DNA from: Clostridia bacterium
GTDB taxonomy: Bacteria > Bacillota > Clostridia > Oscillospirales > CAG-272
Direction: 5' to 3'
Assembly (NCBI GenBank): GCA_017461385.1
Contig: JAFTXZ010000011.1
Span: 80,183-144,182, forward strand
DNA length: 64,000 nt
Each line of letters begins with the position of its first letter. Positions within the stretch are counted from its first letter, which is position 1. The notes beneath the pieces are model-generated. The model had not been told where the DNA came from and did no database searches. It saw only the letters and a program-made list of their open reading frames with translations. Positions 57,114 through 64,000 of this stretch are shown here, in pieces. The position numbers and the translations under genes were made by a program.

Positions 57114-60101
57114 ATGAAGAATTTTAAGAGAATTATGTCTGTTTTCTTGGTAGTGCTTATGCTTGGTACTATGCTTCTTCAAATGGTGTCCTGTGGTGGC
57201 GGAGATGATACTCCACCTGTTACAACAGGCTCAGGTGAGGGAACAAGCACACAAAGCACCTATACCATTGAAATCAAATCAATCGGGGGCTTTAAGCTAA
57301 AGGACGTTTTAGTTGAGCTTTATTCCGATGGCAAGCTTGCTGGCAGAGGTGTAAGAACTGATGCAAACGGTATTGCTACCTTCAAGCTTCCACAAAAGTC
57401 TAATTATGTGGCTAAGCTAAGCGACGTGCCAGCTGGCTACAAGACTAACGAGAGCTACCCTGTTGGCTCAACAGGTACGAGCATTGTGCTCACCTCGGGG
57501 GTAATTGCAGATACTGATACGTCAAACGTTACCTACAACATAGGCGACATTATCCACGACTTTACCGTTACTACAGTTAACGGAAAAACATGGACTCTTT
57601 CCGAGGCATTAAAGGAAAAGAAGGCAGTTTTGCTTAACTTCTGGTACACAACCTGTACGTACTGCATTGGCGAGTTTCCAGATCTTGAAAATGCATATCA
57701 GCAGTACAAGGACAAAATCGACGTTATCGCTATTAACGGTAACTCCACCGAGGATGTCTTTGCAGTGCAGGACTTTGTAAATGAGTTTAAGGACAGATAT
57801 TATGCCTACTATCCATTGCCAGAGGGCGAGGAGCAACAGGATCTAAAGCTATCCTTCCCAATTGCAAAGGACGTAATGACAAACCCTGTTGAGGATCCAT
57901 TTGAAAGACTTTATGGCGATAGCTGGGGTAACCCTGTATCTGTAATGATTGACCGTTATGGCGTTATTACAATGATTTACCTAGGCGCGCTTCCAAGCGA
58001 AAGACACTTCACAACACTCTTTGAATATTATACATCTGACAATTACGTACAAAAGTTTGTAACAGAGGAAACCATTGGTGAGCTTATCCCAGTTGAAAAG
58101 CCTGACGTTGAGCTACCTGATGACCACTATCAACAGCTGGAGGACATGCTAGTTAAGAACGAGGAGCAAAAGGATAAGCTTGAATTTGCACCGGAGACTG
58201 GCACAAACGATGCTGAGTACGCATGGCCATTTATTATTGATTCAGAAAATGGCTACGCTACAACCTCTAACACAGGCAAGGACGCATCTTATTCAATGCT
58301 ACACGTAAAGGCAACGCTGAAGGCAGGCGAGGCAGTTACCTTTGAATATTTCGCTTCAATGCAACCAGGCTACGACTATTTCTACGTGCTTGTTGACGGC
58401 GAGGACGTTTACGCTATTTCCTCACTCAATAAGGACTGGGCTAAGTGCGGTGCTTACGTTGCAGAGAAGGACGGCACCTACGATATCGTTCTTCTATATC
58501 AAAAGGACGTATCTGACAGCATGGGTCAAGACGCAGTACATTTGAGAAACTTTGAAATTGTAAGCAAGGATGACCTTGACGTTGAGGCGTACGTGCCTCG
58601 TGAGGCTGCAACAAACCCAACAATTGACGGAAGTGACCACCAGGATTATGTAGAGGTTGTTCTCGGTGACGACGGCTATTACCACGTAGGCACAAAGGAT
58701 GGTCCAATCCTTATGGCTAGCCTACTTAACTTCTCAAACTTCTCACATGAATATTCATTGTCCCAAAAGATTTATGAAACCTTTGATGACGTAACAAGTG
58801 CAGGCACCTTTATGGTAGATGGTGTAAATAAGTTTGATACACTTGTTCAATATTGTAACTACGCGGTAAATGCAAAGATTTACGGCTACTGCTCAGTAAC
58901 CGCTGAGCTTAAGGATCTGCTTGATGCCTTTGCAGAGCAAAATGCATTTACTTATCACGAAAATTCATGGCTCCGTCTATGCTCATACTTTGACGTATAT
59001 GGTAAGGACGAAAACGGCGAGCCGGCACAGCAGCTAGGCGACATTATTGCAGGACTTGCATCATTTAGCGCACCTGTAATTGACTTTACACCTGTAATTG
59101 ATGAGGTAAATCCTGATAATAGCGTTCTTGTATCAGAGGATTATAGCTTCTCCTATGACAGAGTAATTATGCCAAGAGGCTATATGTACGCATTCACACC
59201 TACCGTAAGTGGAGCTTATCGCTTTACCTCAAATAGCTCACAGGAAATTATTGGTTGGATCTTTACAGGTAGCTACGATGAATGGATTGCAAATGGCGAC
59301 AGATTCCTATACATTGATAGCGATCAGGGCGAAAGATACTGTGTAGAGCTTCTTGTTGAAAACGACGAGGGTCAGCTTGTAAGAGATTACACCAACATTT
59401 CAATGGTTGCATATCTTGAGGCAGGCAAGACCTACTATATCGATATGGCATACTATGACGTATACGCAACAGGCTCATTTACCTTTAACGTTAAGTATCT
59501 CGGAGAATCCTTTGGACATTTCAAGGCTGCTTCCCCTGGATTCTTTACGTACGAGGAGACAATCGATGGCTCAGTAGGCGACTATATCGTTGGTGGTATT
59601 GACGTTATGCTTGACGAGGACGGCTATTATCATCATAAGCTTGCAGACGGTAGCCTTGGCTCAATCGTATATGCAGACTTCCACTTCGGCACAAACATTT
59701 TCCCAACTAACTCAATTAAGGCTATGATTGAAAGCGGTGCCTTTGACTTCTCAAAGACAGAAACCGATACAAACGGCTTAGTTATTCTTGAGAATAACAC
59801 TCTTGATGAGCTTAAGGAGGCATGGGGAGCTGACTACGATTATTACTATGAATTCTATCAGCTTGATGACCTACAAAACGGTATCTTCCACGGAAACGGC
59901 GAGGATATGACCGACGAGATTAGCGTATATCTTGACAAGCTAATTGACGACCCAGAGCATCCAGAGCTTCAGGGCTGTGTAGCGGTAGATGAGGAGCTTG
60001 CAAAGCTTCTTCAAAAAATTGTTGACAAGTTCTCCTTCCAGGTTGAAGGCTCTTGGACAAAGGTTTGCTACTACTACGATTATCTTTCAGCAAACGAATA
60101 A
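57114..60101 (+). CDS. Large lipoprotein with TlpA-like thioredoxin domain
   Basis: A 995-residue lipoprotein (lipobox MVSC, Cys about 27, then a GGGDDTPP...STQ linker). Prealbumin/Cna-B-like domain (about 48-125: YTIEIKSIGGFKLKDVLVEL). TlpA thioredoxin domain (about 142-325) with NFWYTTCTYCIGEFPD, CTYC at about 181-184. Then comes a long C-terminal part of several beta domains: about 340-500 contains a VTFEYFASMQPGYDYFYVLV sandwich, and about 690-800 another with SGAYRFTSNSSQEIIGWIF. The YYH(V/K)...DGP(I/S) segments recur in it and in the next lipoprotein. Such a fusion would place a disulfide-handling domain on a surface-binding protein. Confidence 0.85.
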   Translation: MKNFKRIMSVFLVVLMLGTMLLQMVSCGGGDDTPPVTTGSGEGTSTQSTYTIEIKSIGGFKLKDVLVELYSDGKLAGRGVRTDANGIATFKLPQKSNYVAKLSDVPAGYKTNESYPVGSTGTSIVLTSGVIADTDTSNVTYNIGDIIHDFTVTTVNGKTWTLSEALKEKKAVLLNFWYTTCTYCIGEFPDLENAYQQYKDKIDVIAINGNSTEDVFAVQDFVNEFKDRYYAYYPLPEGEEQQDLKLSFPIAKDVMTNPVEDPFERLYGDSWGNPVSVMIDRYGVITMIYLGALPSERHFTTLFEYYTSDNYVQKFVTEETIGELIPVEKPDVELPDDHYQQLEDMLVKNEEQKDKLEFAPETGTNDAEYAWPFIIDSENGYATTSNTGKDASYSMLHVKATLKAGEAVTFEYFASMQPGYDYFYVLVDGEDVYAISSLNKDWAKCGAYVAEKDGTYDIVLLYQKDVSDSMGQDAVHLRNFEIVSKDDLDVEAYVPREAATNPTIDGSDHQDYVEVVLGDDGYYHVGTKDGPILMASLLNFSNFSHEYSLSQKIYETFDDVTSAGTFMVDGVNKFDTLVQYCNYAVNAKIYGYCSVTAELKDLLDAFAEQNAFTYHENSWLRLCSYFDVYGKDENGEPAQQLGDIIAGLASFSAPVIDFTPVIDEVNPDNSVLVSEDYSFSYDRVIMPRGYMYAFTPTVSGAYRFTSNSSQEIIGWIFTGSYDEWIANGDRFLYIDSDQGERYCVELLVENDEGQLVRDYTNISMVAYLEAGKTYYIDMAYYDVYATGSFTFNVKYLGESFGHFKAASPGFFTYEETIDGSVGDYIVGGIDVMLDEDGYYHHKLADGSLGSIVYADFHFGTNIFPTNSIKAMIESGAFDFSKTETDTNGLVILENNTLDELKEAWGADYDYYYEFYQLDDLQNGIFHGNGEDMTDEISVYLDKLIDDPEHPELQGCVAVDEELAKLLQKIVDKFSFQVEGSWTKVCYYYDYLSANE

Positions 60102-60108
60102 TTATACG

Positions 60109-60140
60109 ACTATGCGACACGAGGTGTGTCGCATAGTTTA
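60109..60140 (+). terminator. Terminator after the large lipoprotein
   Basis: ACTATGCGACAC and GTGTCGCATAGT form a 12-bp stem followed by TTATT; modest T-run. Confidence 0.7.
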
Positions 60141-60165
60141 TTAAAACATAATTTGAGGTAAGTAT

Positions 60166-61740
60166 ATGAGAAAAATTATTACCCTATCAATTTTGCTTTT
60201 GGCACTTGGTCTTTGCCTTGTGTTCTCAGCTTGTAATGGTGGTGGCGAGCCAAGCGAGGTTACCTATACCATTTCAATAAAGGACTACAAGGGCAACGTG
60301 CCGGAAAAATCAATCTACGTGGAAATTTTCAAATCCGTTGAGGGGGCAGAGCCTGAGTTTGTAGAAATGGACAGACTAAAGGACGACGGAATGTATCAGG
60401 TAACTCTGCCGGCTAGTGAAAAATACATAGTAAACCTTTCCTCGGCTGACGGAGAAATCTCCTACGACAAAAGCGCGTGCGTTTTGGAAAAATCCAAGAC
60501 AAGCGTTGAAATTACAGTTTACGATTCCTCGGAATCAAAAATGGACATTTGGGTACCTACTGAATCTGAAAGCGTTGAATATGAAGCCCCAATTGTAAAA
60601 GAGGGTGCTACAATGGTTTCCCTTAATGGTGTAAGCTATTTTGTGTTTATTCCAACAAGAGGCGGTATTTACAAATTCAGCTACAAGGCAGAGGCTGAGC
60701 TAGCTATTGAATATCGCGGTAGCATAAACTTTGTTCAATCTCAAAACGTAGCTGACACCGTAGACGGCGCCTTTGAAATTGAGGTTTTAGACTCAGGCAT
60801 TGGCACAAGCAATACGGGTACAACTACAATAGTTATTGCACTTAGCGGTGATTGCGATAGCGCAGCGTTGGCTGTTGAGCGTATAAGCGATCCAAAGCCT
60901 GTTGTACCATTTACCGATAAGCAGGCAGAGCAGGTTTCCAAGGATAACTATCATTATGGTCTTTTGAACTATACCCTCAAAAACGTTGACCTGAAGGATA
61001 AGACGCTTACAGTTGTTAAGGGTAGTGACGGATTTTATCACATAGGCGATGAAAACGGTCCGCTTGTTCTTATCAGACTTGGCACAGCAAGCCCATATAT
61101 GGGTGCGCTTAAGGACGTACCAAGCCTCATTTACGTAGAAAAGGATGAGGGTGGAAACGAAATTGTCAAGGAAAGATACAATAGCCTAATAAATGCATAT
61201 CTTGCAAAGTGCGACTCCTCTGGGGTTTGCCCACTTACAGATGAGCTTAAGTACGTTATTGAAAAGACAGGCGCATACAATGGCTGGTTCGAGGGCGATA
61301 ATTCCTTGTTCGTAACTAGCACGGTTGACGGAATGGGCAATGTAACAACTACTCCAATGGTTGGCATTGTTAGTGCAAACAAGTGGCTCTTTGCTTGCTG
61401 TTACGCAGAGCCAAGCACCAGTGGAACACAACAGTCCCCTGCATCAATCGTAACCTCAAACGACGCCTTTAATCAGCAAAACGGAGAAACAATCCCTGCT
61501 AAGGTATATGAGGTTAAGCTTGAGGCAAACGGAAGCTTCTACCTAAAGGGTACAACAAGAGGCATTTTGACAATTGAAAGCGGTAAGGACGTAACCGTAA
61601 CCTTCGGTGGTACAGATTATACAGCAGACGAGGACGGACTAATTTATATTGAAATGAATGTATCAGCCCCTACGTTTACAATTACTCTTGGTGGTACAGA
61701 GGAAAAAATCGTTTCCTTTACCTTCAAGGATTTTAAGTAA
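60166..61740 (+). CDS. Lipoprotein with prealbumin-like domain, no thioredoxin domain
   Basis: A 524-residue lipoprotein (lipobox FSAC, Cys about 23, GGGEPSE linker). The Cna-B/prealbumin-like domain starts YTISIKDYKGNVPEKSIYVE. A beta-rich region follows (FVFIPTRGGIYKFSYKAEAE). The segment TVVKGSDGFYHIGDENGPLV closely resembles EVVLGDDGYYHVGTKDGPIL of the preceding lipoprotein. Then a helical SLINAYLAKCD...LKYVIEKTGAYNG part and a C-terminal beta sheet. It lacks the CxxC domain. No function is assignable; it clearly belongs with its neighbours as a family of surface proteins. ATG 60166 follows TTGAGG. Confidence 0.72.
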   Translation: MRKIITLSILLLALGLCLVFSACNGGGEPSEVTYTISIKDYKGNVPEKSIYVEIFKSVEGAEPEFVEMDRLKDDGMYQVTLPASEKYIVNLSSADGEISYDKSACVLEKSKTSVEITVYDSSESKMDIWVPTESESVEYEAPIVKEGATMVSLNGVSYFVFIPTRGGIYKFSYKAEAELAIEYRGSINFVQSQNVADTVDGAFEIEVLDSGIGTSNTGTTTIVIALSGDCDSAALAVERISDPKPVVPFTDKQAEQVSKDNYHYGLLNYTLKNVDLKDKTLTVVKGSDGFYHIGDENGPLVLIRLGTASPYMGALKDVPSLIYVEKDEGGNEIVKERYNSLINAYLAKCDSSGVCPLTDELKYVIEKTGAYNGWFEGDNSLFVTSTVDGMGNVTTTPMVGIVSANKWLFACCYAEPSTSGTQQSPASIVTSNDAFNQQNGETIPAKVYEVKLEANGSFYLKGTTRGILTIESGKDVTVTFGGTDYTADEDGLIYIEMNVSAPTFTITLGGTEEKIVSFTFKDFK

Positions 61741-61744
61741 AAAC

Positions 61745-61773
61745 TTGAAAAAATTTTTGACTTTTGATAGAAT
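61745..61773 (+). promoter_or_regulatory. Promoter of the last lipoprotein gene
   Basis: TTGAAA at 61745, 17-nt spacer, TAGAAT at 61768. Confidence 0.55.
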
Positions 61774-61797
61774 TAAGAAAAAGCTAGGAGAAAGATT

Positions 61798-62991
61798 ATG
61801 AAACTTAAAAGAATAGCACTTTTAATTTGTGCCTTGCTTCTTGTAGTATGCGTATTTGCCTCCTGTGGTGGCGGAGATAACACTCCACCAGTTGACACAG
61901 GCACAGGCAGTGGCACACAAACTGGCACAGGCACTGGTAATGTAACACCACCAGAGGACACAACCATTATTTACACAATTACAATTGTAGATGCAAAGGG
62001 TAATCCTGTTAAGGACGTTAACCTTCAAATTTGCGATGGCGGTAGCTGTCTAAAGCCAAAGGTAACGGATGCAGATGGTAAGGCAGTTTACAGCTTTAAT
62101 ACAAAGCTTGGCGAGCCGGGCGTTCAAATCAACGAAGCGCCAGAGGGCTTCAAAATTCCAAGTGGCTACACTTACTTTGAAACAGATTCAGTTAGCATTA
62201 CAATCACACTTGAGCAGGTTGCAACCTACACAGTAAACGCACCCTGTGGCGCGGTTGTTGAGCTTTTCAATCAAGCTGACGAATCCTGTGCTAAGGCAAC
62301 AGTTGATGAAACAGGCGTTGTTACCTTTGAAATTGCACCTGACAATTACTACGCAGTATTAACTCATATAAATGGCGCATTTACACTTTCAAATCCAACT
62401 AGCGCAGAGAGAGAAAACGTTATCGTATTTGGCGAGGAAAAGACAATTACTGCTGAATATGACGTTAGCGACGGCGACATTACCTACACAGTTACAATTA
62501 AGGACACTGACGGTAACGGAATTTCAACACTTGTTAATATTTATGACGCAACCTACGCTATTATCGAAACAACAGGCTCCGACGAAAGTGGTGTTGTAAC
62601 GTTTTCAAAGCCTAACGGAAAATACTACGTTGTAGCAGAGGTTGAGGCTACAAAGAGCGCAACTGTTGTTTTCTTTGAAGCAAACGGAGCTGACGAGGGT
62701 GAGATATTAGTAACTAATAGCCCAGCTGGCTCAATGAAGTCAAACGCCGTATTTATTCCGGGCGAGATTGTTAAGACAATCGGCGCAAAGGATAGCGTTT
62801 GGTTCTACGTTTCCGACCCAGCAGGCTTAGAGCTTGTAGTTTTAGATGGTCATGGCTGTACCATAACTATTGACGGTGAGACACAGGATAGTGCAAATCC
62901 TATCACACTTGGCGAAAGTGGAAAAATATACGTTAAGGTGTCAAATACAACAAGCGACGACATTGTATTTGTAGCAGAGCTTTCTAAATAA
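61798..62991 (+). CDS. Lipoprotein with repeated prealbumin/Cna-B-like domains
   Basis: A 397-residue lipoprotein (lipobox FASC, Cys about 23, Gly/Thr-rich linker). Three repeats of the same beta fold follow: YTITIVDAKGNPVKDVNLQI (about 60), YTVNAPCGAVVELFNQADES (about 143) and YTVTIKDTDGNGISTLVNIY (about 230). A C-terminal sandwich IKTIGAKDSVWFYVSDPAGL comes last. Such domains serve as stalks or binding modules in Gram-positive surface proteins. No sortase signal or catalytic motif is visible. It shares linker and first-domain sequence with the three lipoproteins upstream. Confidence 0.75.
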   Translation: MKLKRIALLICALLLVVCVFASCGGGDNTPPVDTGTGSGTQTGTGTGNVTPPEDTTIIYTITIVDAKGNPVKDVNLQICDGGSCLKPKVTDADGKAVYSFNTKLGEPGVQINEAPEGFKIPSGYTYFETDSVSITITLEQVATYTVNAPCGAVVELFNQADESCAKATVDETGVVTFEIAPDNYYAVLTHINGAFTLSNPTSAERENVIVFGEEKTITAEYDVSDGDITYTVTIKDTDGNGISTLVNIYDATYAIIETTGSDESGVVTFSKPNGKYYVVAEVEATKSATVVFFEANGADEGEILVTNSPAGSMKSNAVFIPGEIVKTIGAKDSVWFYVSDPAGLELVVLDGHGCTITIDGETQDSANPITLGESGKIYVKVSNTTSDDIVFVAELSK

Positions 62992-62996
62992 TATGT

Positions 62997-63027
62997 AAAA
63001 AGAGTGGTTAATTGCCACTCTTTTTTT
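62997..63027. terminator. Bidirectional terminator
   Basis: AAAAAGAGTGG and CCACTCTTTTT with a short loop, between the lipoprotein and the convergent small gene. Confidence 0.88.
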
Positions 63028-63202
63028 TACCCAATTCCTTGACTAAATAATTGATTTCAGCCACACTTCCAAGGGTATTTGCTTGATTTATAAATCTATT
63101 TTGAGAGGGAATATCCATATTAAGAAATTCCTTGAAGGCGCAAGCGTTGTGGGCAAGCGCCATTTGAAGTGGAACACACATTTTTACGTAATTATTGTCC
63201 AT
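63008..63202 (-). CDS. Small hypothetical protein, 64 residues
   Basis: MDNNYVKMCVPLQMALAHNA begins a helical protein ending in a basic tail (LVKELGKKKSGN). AAGGAGAG precedes ATG 63202 at good spacing, and a terminator overlaps its 3' end. No family is recognised. It lies next to rnpB on the opposite strand. Confidence 0.6.
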   Translation of the reverse strand: MDNNYVKMCVPLQMALAHNACAFKEFLNMDIPSQNRFINQANTLGSVAEINYLVKELGKKKSGN

Positions 63203-63262
63203 TTTACTCTCCTTGTCAATATTATTTTTATCTTATGAGAAAAAATTATAAATGACAATAAC

Positions 63263-63291
63263 TTGACAAAGTGGAAAAAATTGATTATAAT
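63263..63291 (+). promoter_or_regulatory. Promoter of rnpB
   Basis: TTGACA at 63263, 17-nt spacer, TATAAT at 63286; exact consensus, 8 nt before the RNA start. Confidence 0.88.
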
Positions 63292-63298
63292 ACAAGGG

Positions 63299-63659
63299 AA
63301 CTAAGTTGGATGGTTGCGCACTATCACGCCGAAAGGTAGTAGTGTGAGGAAAGTCCGTGCTTCACAGGGCAGGATAACTGATAACGTCAGCCGAGGGTGA
63401 CCTTAGGGAAAGTGCAACAGAAAATTACCGCCTTTTTAAGGTAAGGATGAAAACGTGAGGTAAGAGCTCACGATACCCTATGGTAACATAGGGTAGGTGT
63501 AAACCCTATCCGAAGCAACACCGCATAAGAGAATTTTTATTTGCCCGATAAAGCCTAGCTATTCTCTTGGGTGGCACGCAATTTATTGCGGAGCCTTGTG
63601 GTGACACAAGGCAAAGATAGATGACCATCTTCAACAGAACACGGCTTATAGACTTAGTT
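63299..63659 (+). ncRNA. rnpB: RNase P RNA
   Basis: The catalytic RNA that cleaves the 5' leader from tRNA precursors. Conserved blocks are present in order: GAGGAAAGTCCGTGCTTCACAGGG is split around 63348 (GAGGAAAGTCCGTGC), then GGGAAAGTGCAACAGAAA near 63406, GATAGATGACCATCTTCAACAG near 63616 and AGAACACGGCTTATAG at the 3' end. The closing P1 helix is visible as AACTAAG at 63299 and CTTAGTT at 63653. The length of about 361 nt is normal. A consensus promoter precedes it and a terminator follows. A 151-nt segment that begins inside its 3' end is duplicated downstream. Confidence 0.95.
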
Positions 63660-63794
63660 CGTCTATATGGAACACACGAGCCTAAAGCTCGTGTTTTTCT
63701 TTGCTCCATACGTCGCAAAGCCCGTGTTCTGTGCCACGCAAAGTCGCATAGTCGATTAAGGACTTGAATAAAGTCAAGTCCTCACTCTCCTTGC
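63644..63794 (+). repeat. Direct repeat copy 1, overlapping the rnpB 3' end
   Basis: Starts at GCTTATAGACTTAGTTCGTC inside rnpB, includes the terminator hairpin, and ends CTCACTCTCCTTGC. It is about 90 percent identical by eye to 63850-64000. Confidence 0.8.
63674..63702 (+). terminator. Terminator of rnpB
   Basis: ACACGAGC CTAAA GCTCGTGT stem-loop followed by five T. Confidence 0.85.
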
Positions 63795-63813
63795 TTTGTT
63801 CGAAACACTACGG

Positions 63814-63841
63814 TGAAAACAATACTCAATTGTTTTCACCT
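63814..63841. repeat. Hairpin between the two direct repeats
   Basis: GGTGAAAACAAT and ATTGTTTTCACC around ACTC, a 12-bp stem without a T-run. Confidence 0.6.
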
Positions 63842-63849
63842 TGTGTTCA

Positions 63850-64000
63850 GCTTACAGACTTAGTTCGTCTATATGGAAAACACGAGCCTAAAGCTCGTGT
63901 TTTCTTTTTGCTCCTAACGTCGCAAAACCGTGTTCTGTACCACGCAAAGTCGCATAGTCTATTAAGGACTTTAAAAAAGTCATGTCCTCACTCTCCTTGC
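63850..64000 (+). repeat. Direct repeat copy 2, reaching the window edge
   Basis: Repeats GCTTACAGACTTAGTTCGTC, the ACACGAGC/GCTCGTGT terminator and the downstream tail of copy 1. It may continue beyond the window. Confidence 0.8.

Noticed and set aside
63506-63718. Minus-strand frame of 70 codons across the rnpB 3' end
   Set aside because: Antisense to a well-conserved RNA gene and to its terminator.

Overview
The window looks like chromosomal DNA from an uncultured, moderately AT-rich member of the Clostridia (monoderm Firmicutes). The signs are strong AGGAGG-type ribosome binding sites, many exact TTGACA-N17-TATAAT promoters, numerous lipoproteins with short lipobox signals, a PyrR-type pyrimidine attenuator, Firmicutes-type housekeeping genes and U-tailed bidirectional terminators between convergent genes. 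I see no integrase, transposase, prophage or CRISPR array.

Layout, left to right. 1-2.6 kb: leftward pyrC-carB (carB cut by the window edge) behind a PyrR-type attenuator. 2.7-5.9 kb: two MORN-repeat proteins and a methylglyoxal-synthase homologue with altered catalytic residues. 5.9-6.7 kb: non-coding repeat zone and tRNA-Thr. 6.9-13.7 kb: radical SAM protein, DUF4886 protein and two surface lipoproteins, one with a polysaccharide deacetylase domain. 13.8-14.8 kb: tRNA-Arg, a hairpin array, a small membrane protein and a remnant of a tRNA-Leu 3' end. 14.9-25.2 kb: ddl, murD, three tandem M42 aminopeptidases, a lipoprotein, a NifS-like cysteine desulfurase, a broken oadB remnant, an alkaline phosphatase lipoprotein and NADP isocitrate dehydrogenase. 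25.2-27.8 kb: repeat zone, a Doc-type toxin-antitoxin pair and an HTH regulator divergent from an orphan membrane protein. 27.8-29.8 kb: a duplicated DUF4234 protein and azlCD.

30.0-39.3 kb is the most striking metabolic unit: an SSS-family symporter, phenylacetate-CoA ligase, indolepyruvate ferredoxin oxidoreductase (iorA, iorB), a second phenylacetate-CoA ligase, an ACT-domain protein, an amidohydrolase and an aminotransferase. It is preceded by a 16-residue leader peptide with nine Phe or Tyr residues and by mutually exclusive antiterminator and terminator hairpins. I infer ribosome-mediated attenuation that switches on aryl-acetate uptake and conversion to aromatic amino acids when charged tRNA-Phe or tRNA-Tyr is scarce.

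39.3-43.9 kb holds a sugar isomerase-like protein, small proteins, a metallophosphoesterase lipoprotein with an in-frame stop, and a GMP synthase lacking its glutaminase domain. 44.0-51.1 kb is a tightly packed leftward operon (SNF2-type helicase, MoxR AAA ATPase, metallopeptidase-vWA protein, possible degenerate FtsZ-like protein) with a divergent WYL regulator at 51.5 kb. This has the look of a conflict/defence or remodelling module. 52.5-63 kb: an intracellular clan GH-A glycosidase, a glycosyltransferase and four lipoproteins, two of which carry TlpA-type thioredoxin domains. The right end carries rnpB (RNase P RNA), followed by a 151-nt direct duplication that begins inside the RNA's own 3' end. 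Several families of short intergenic repeats recur at distant places in the window.
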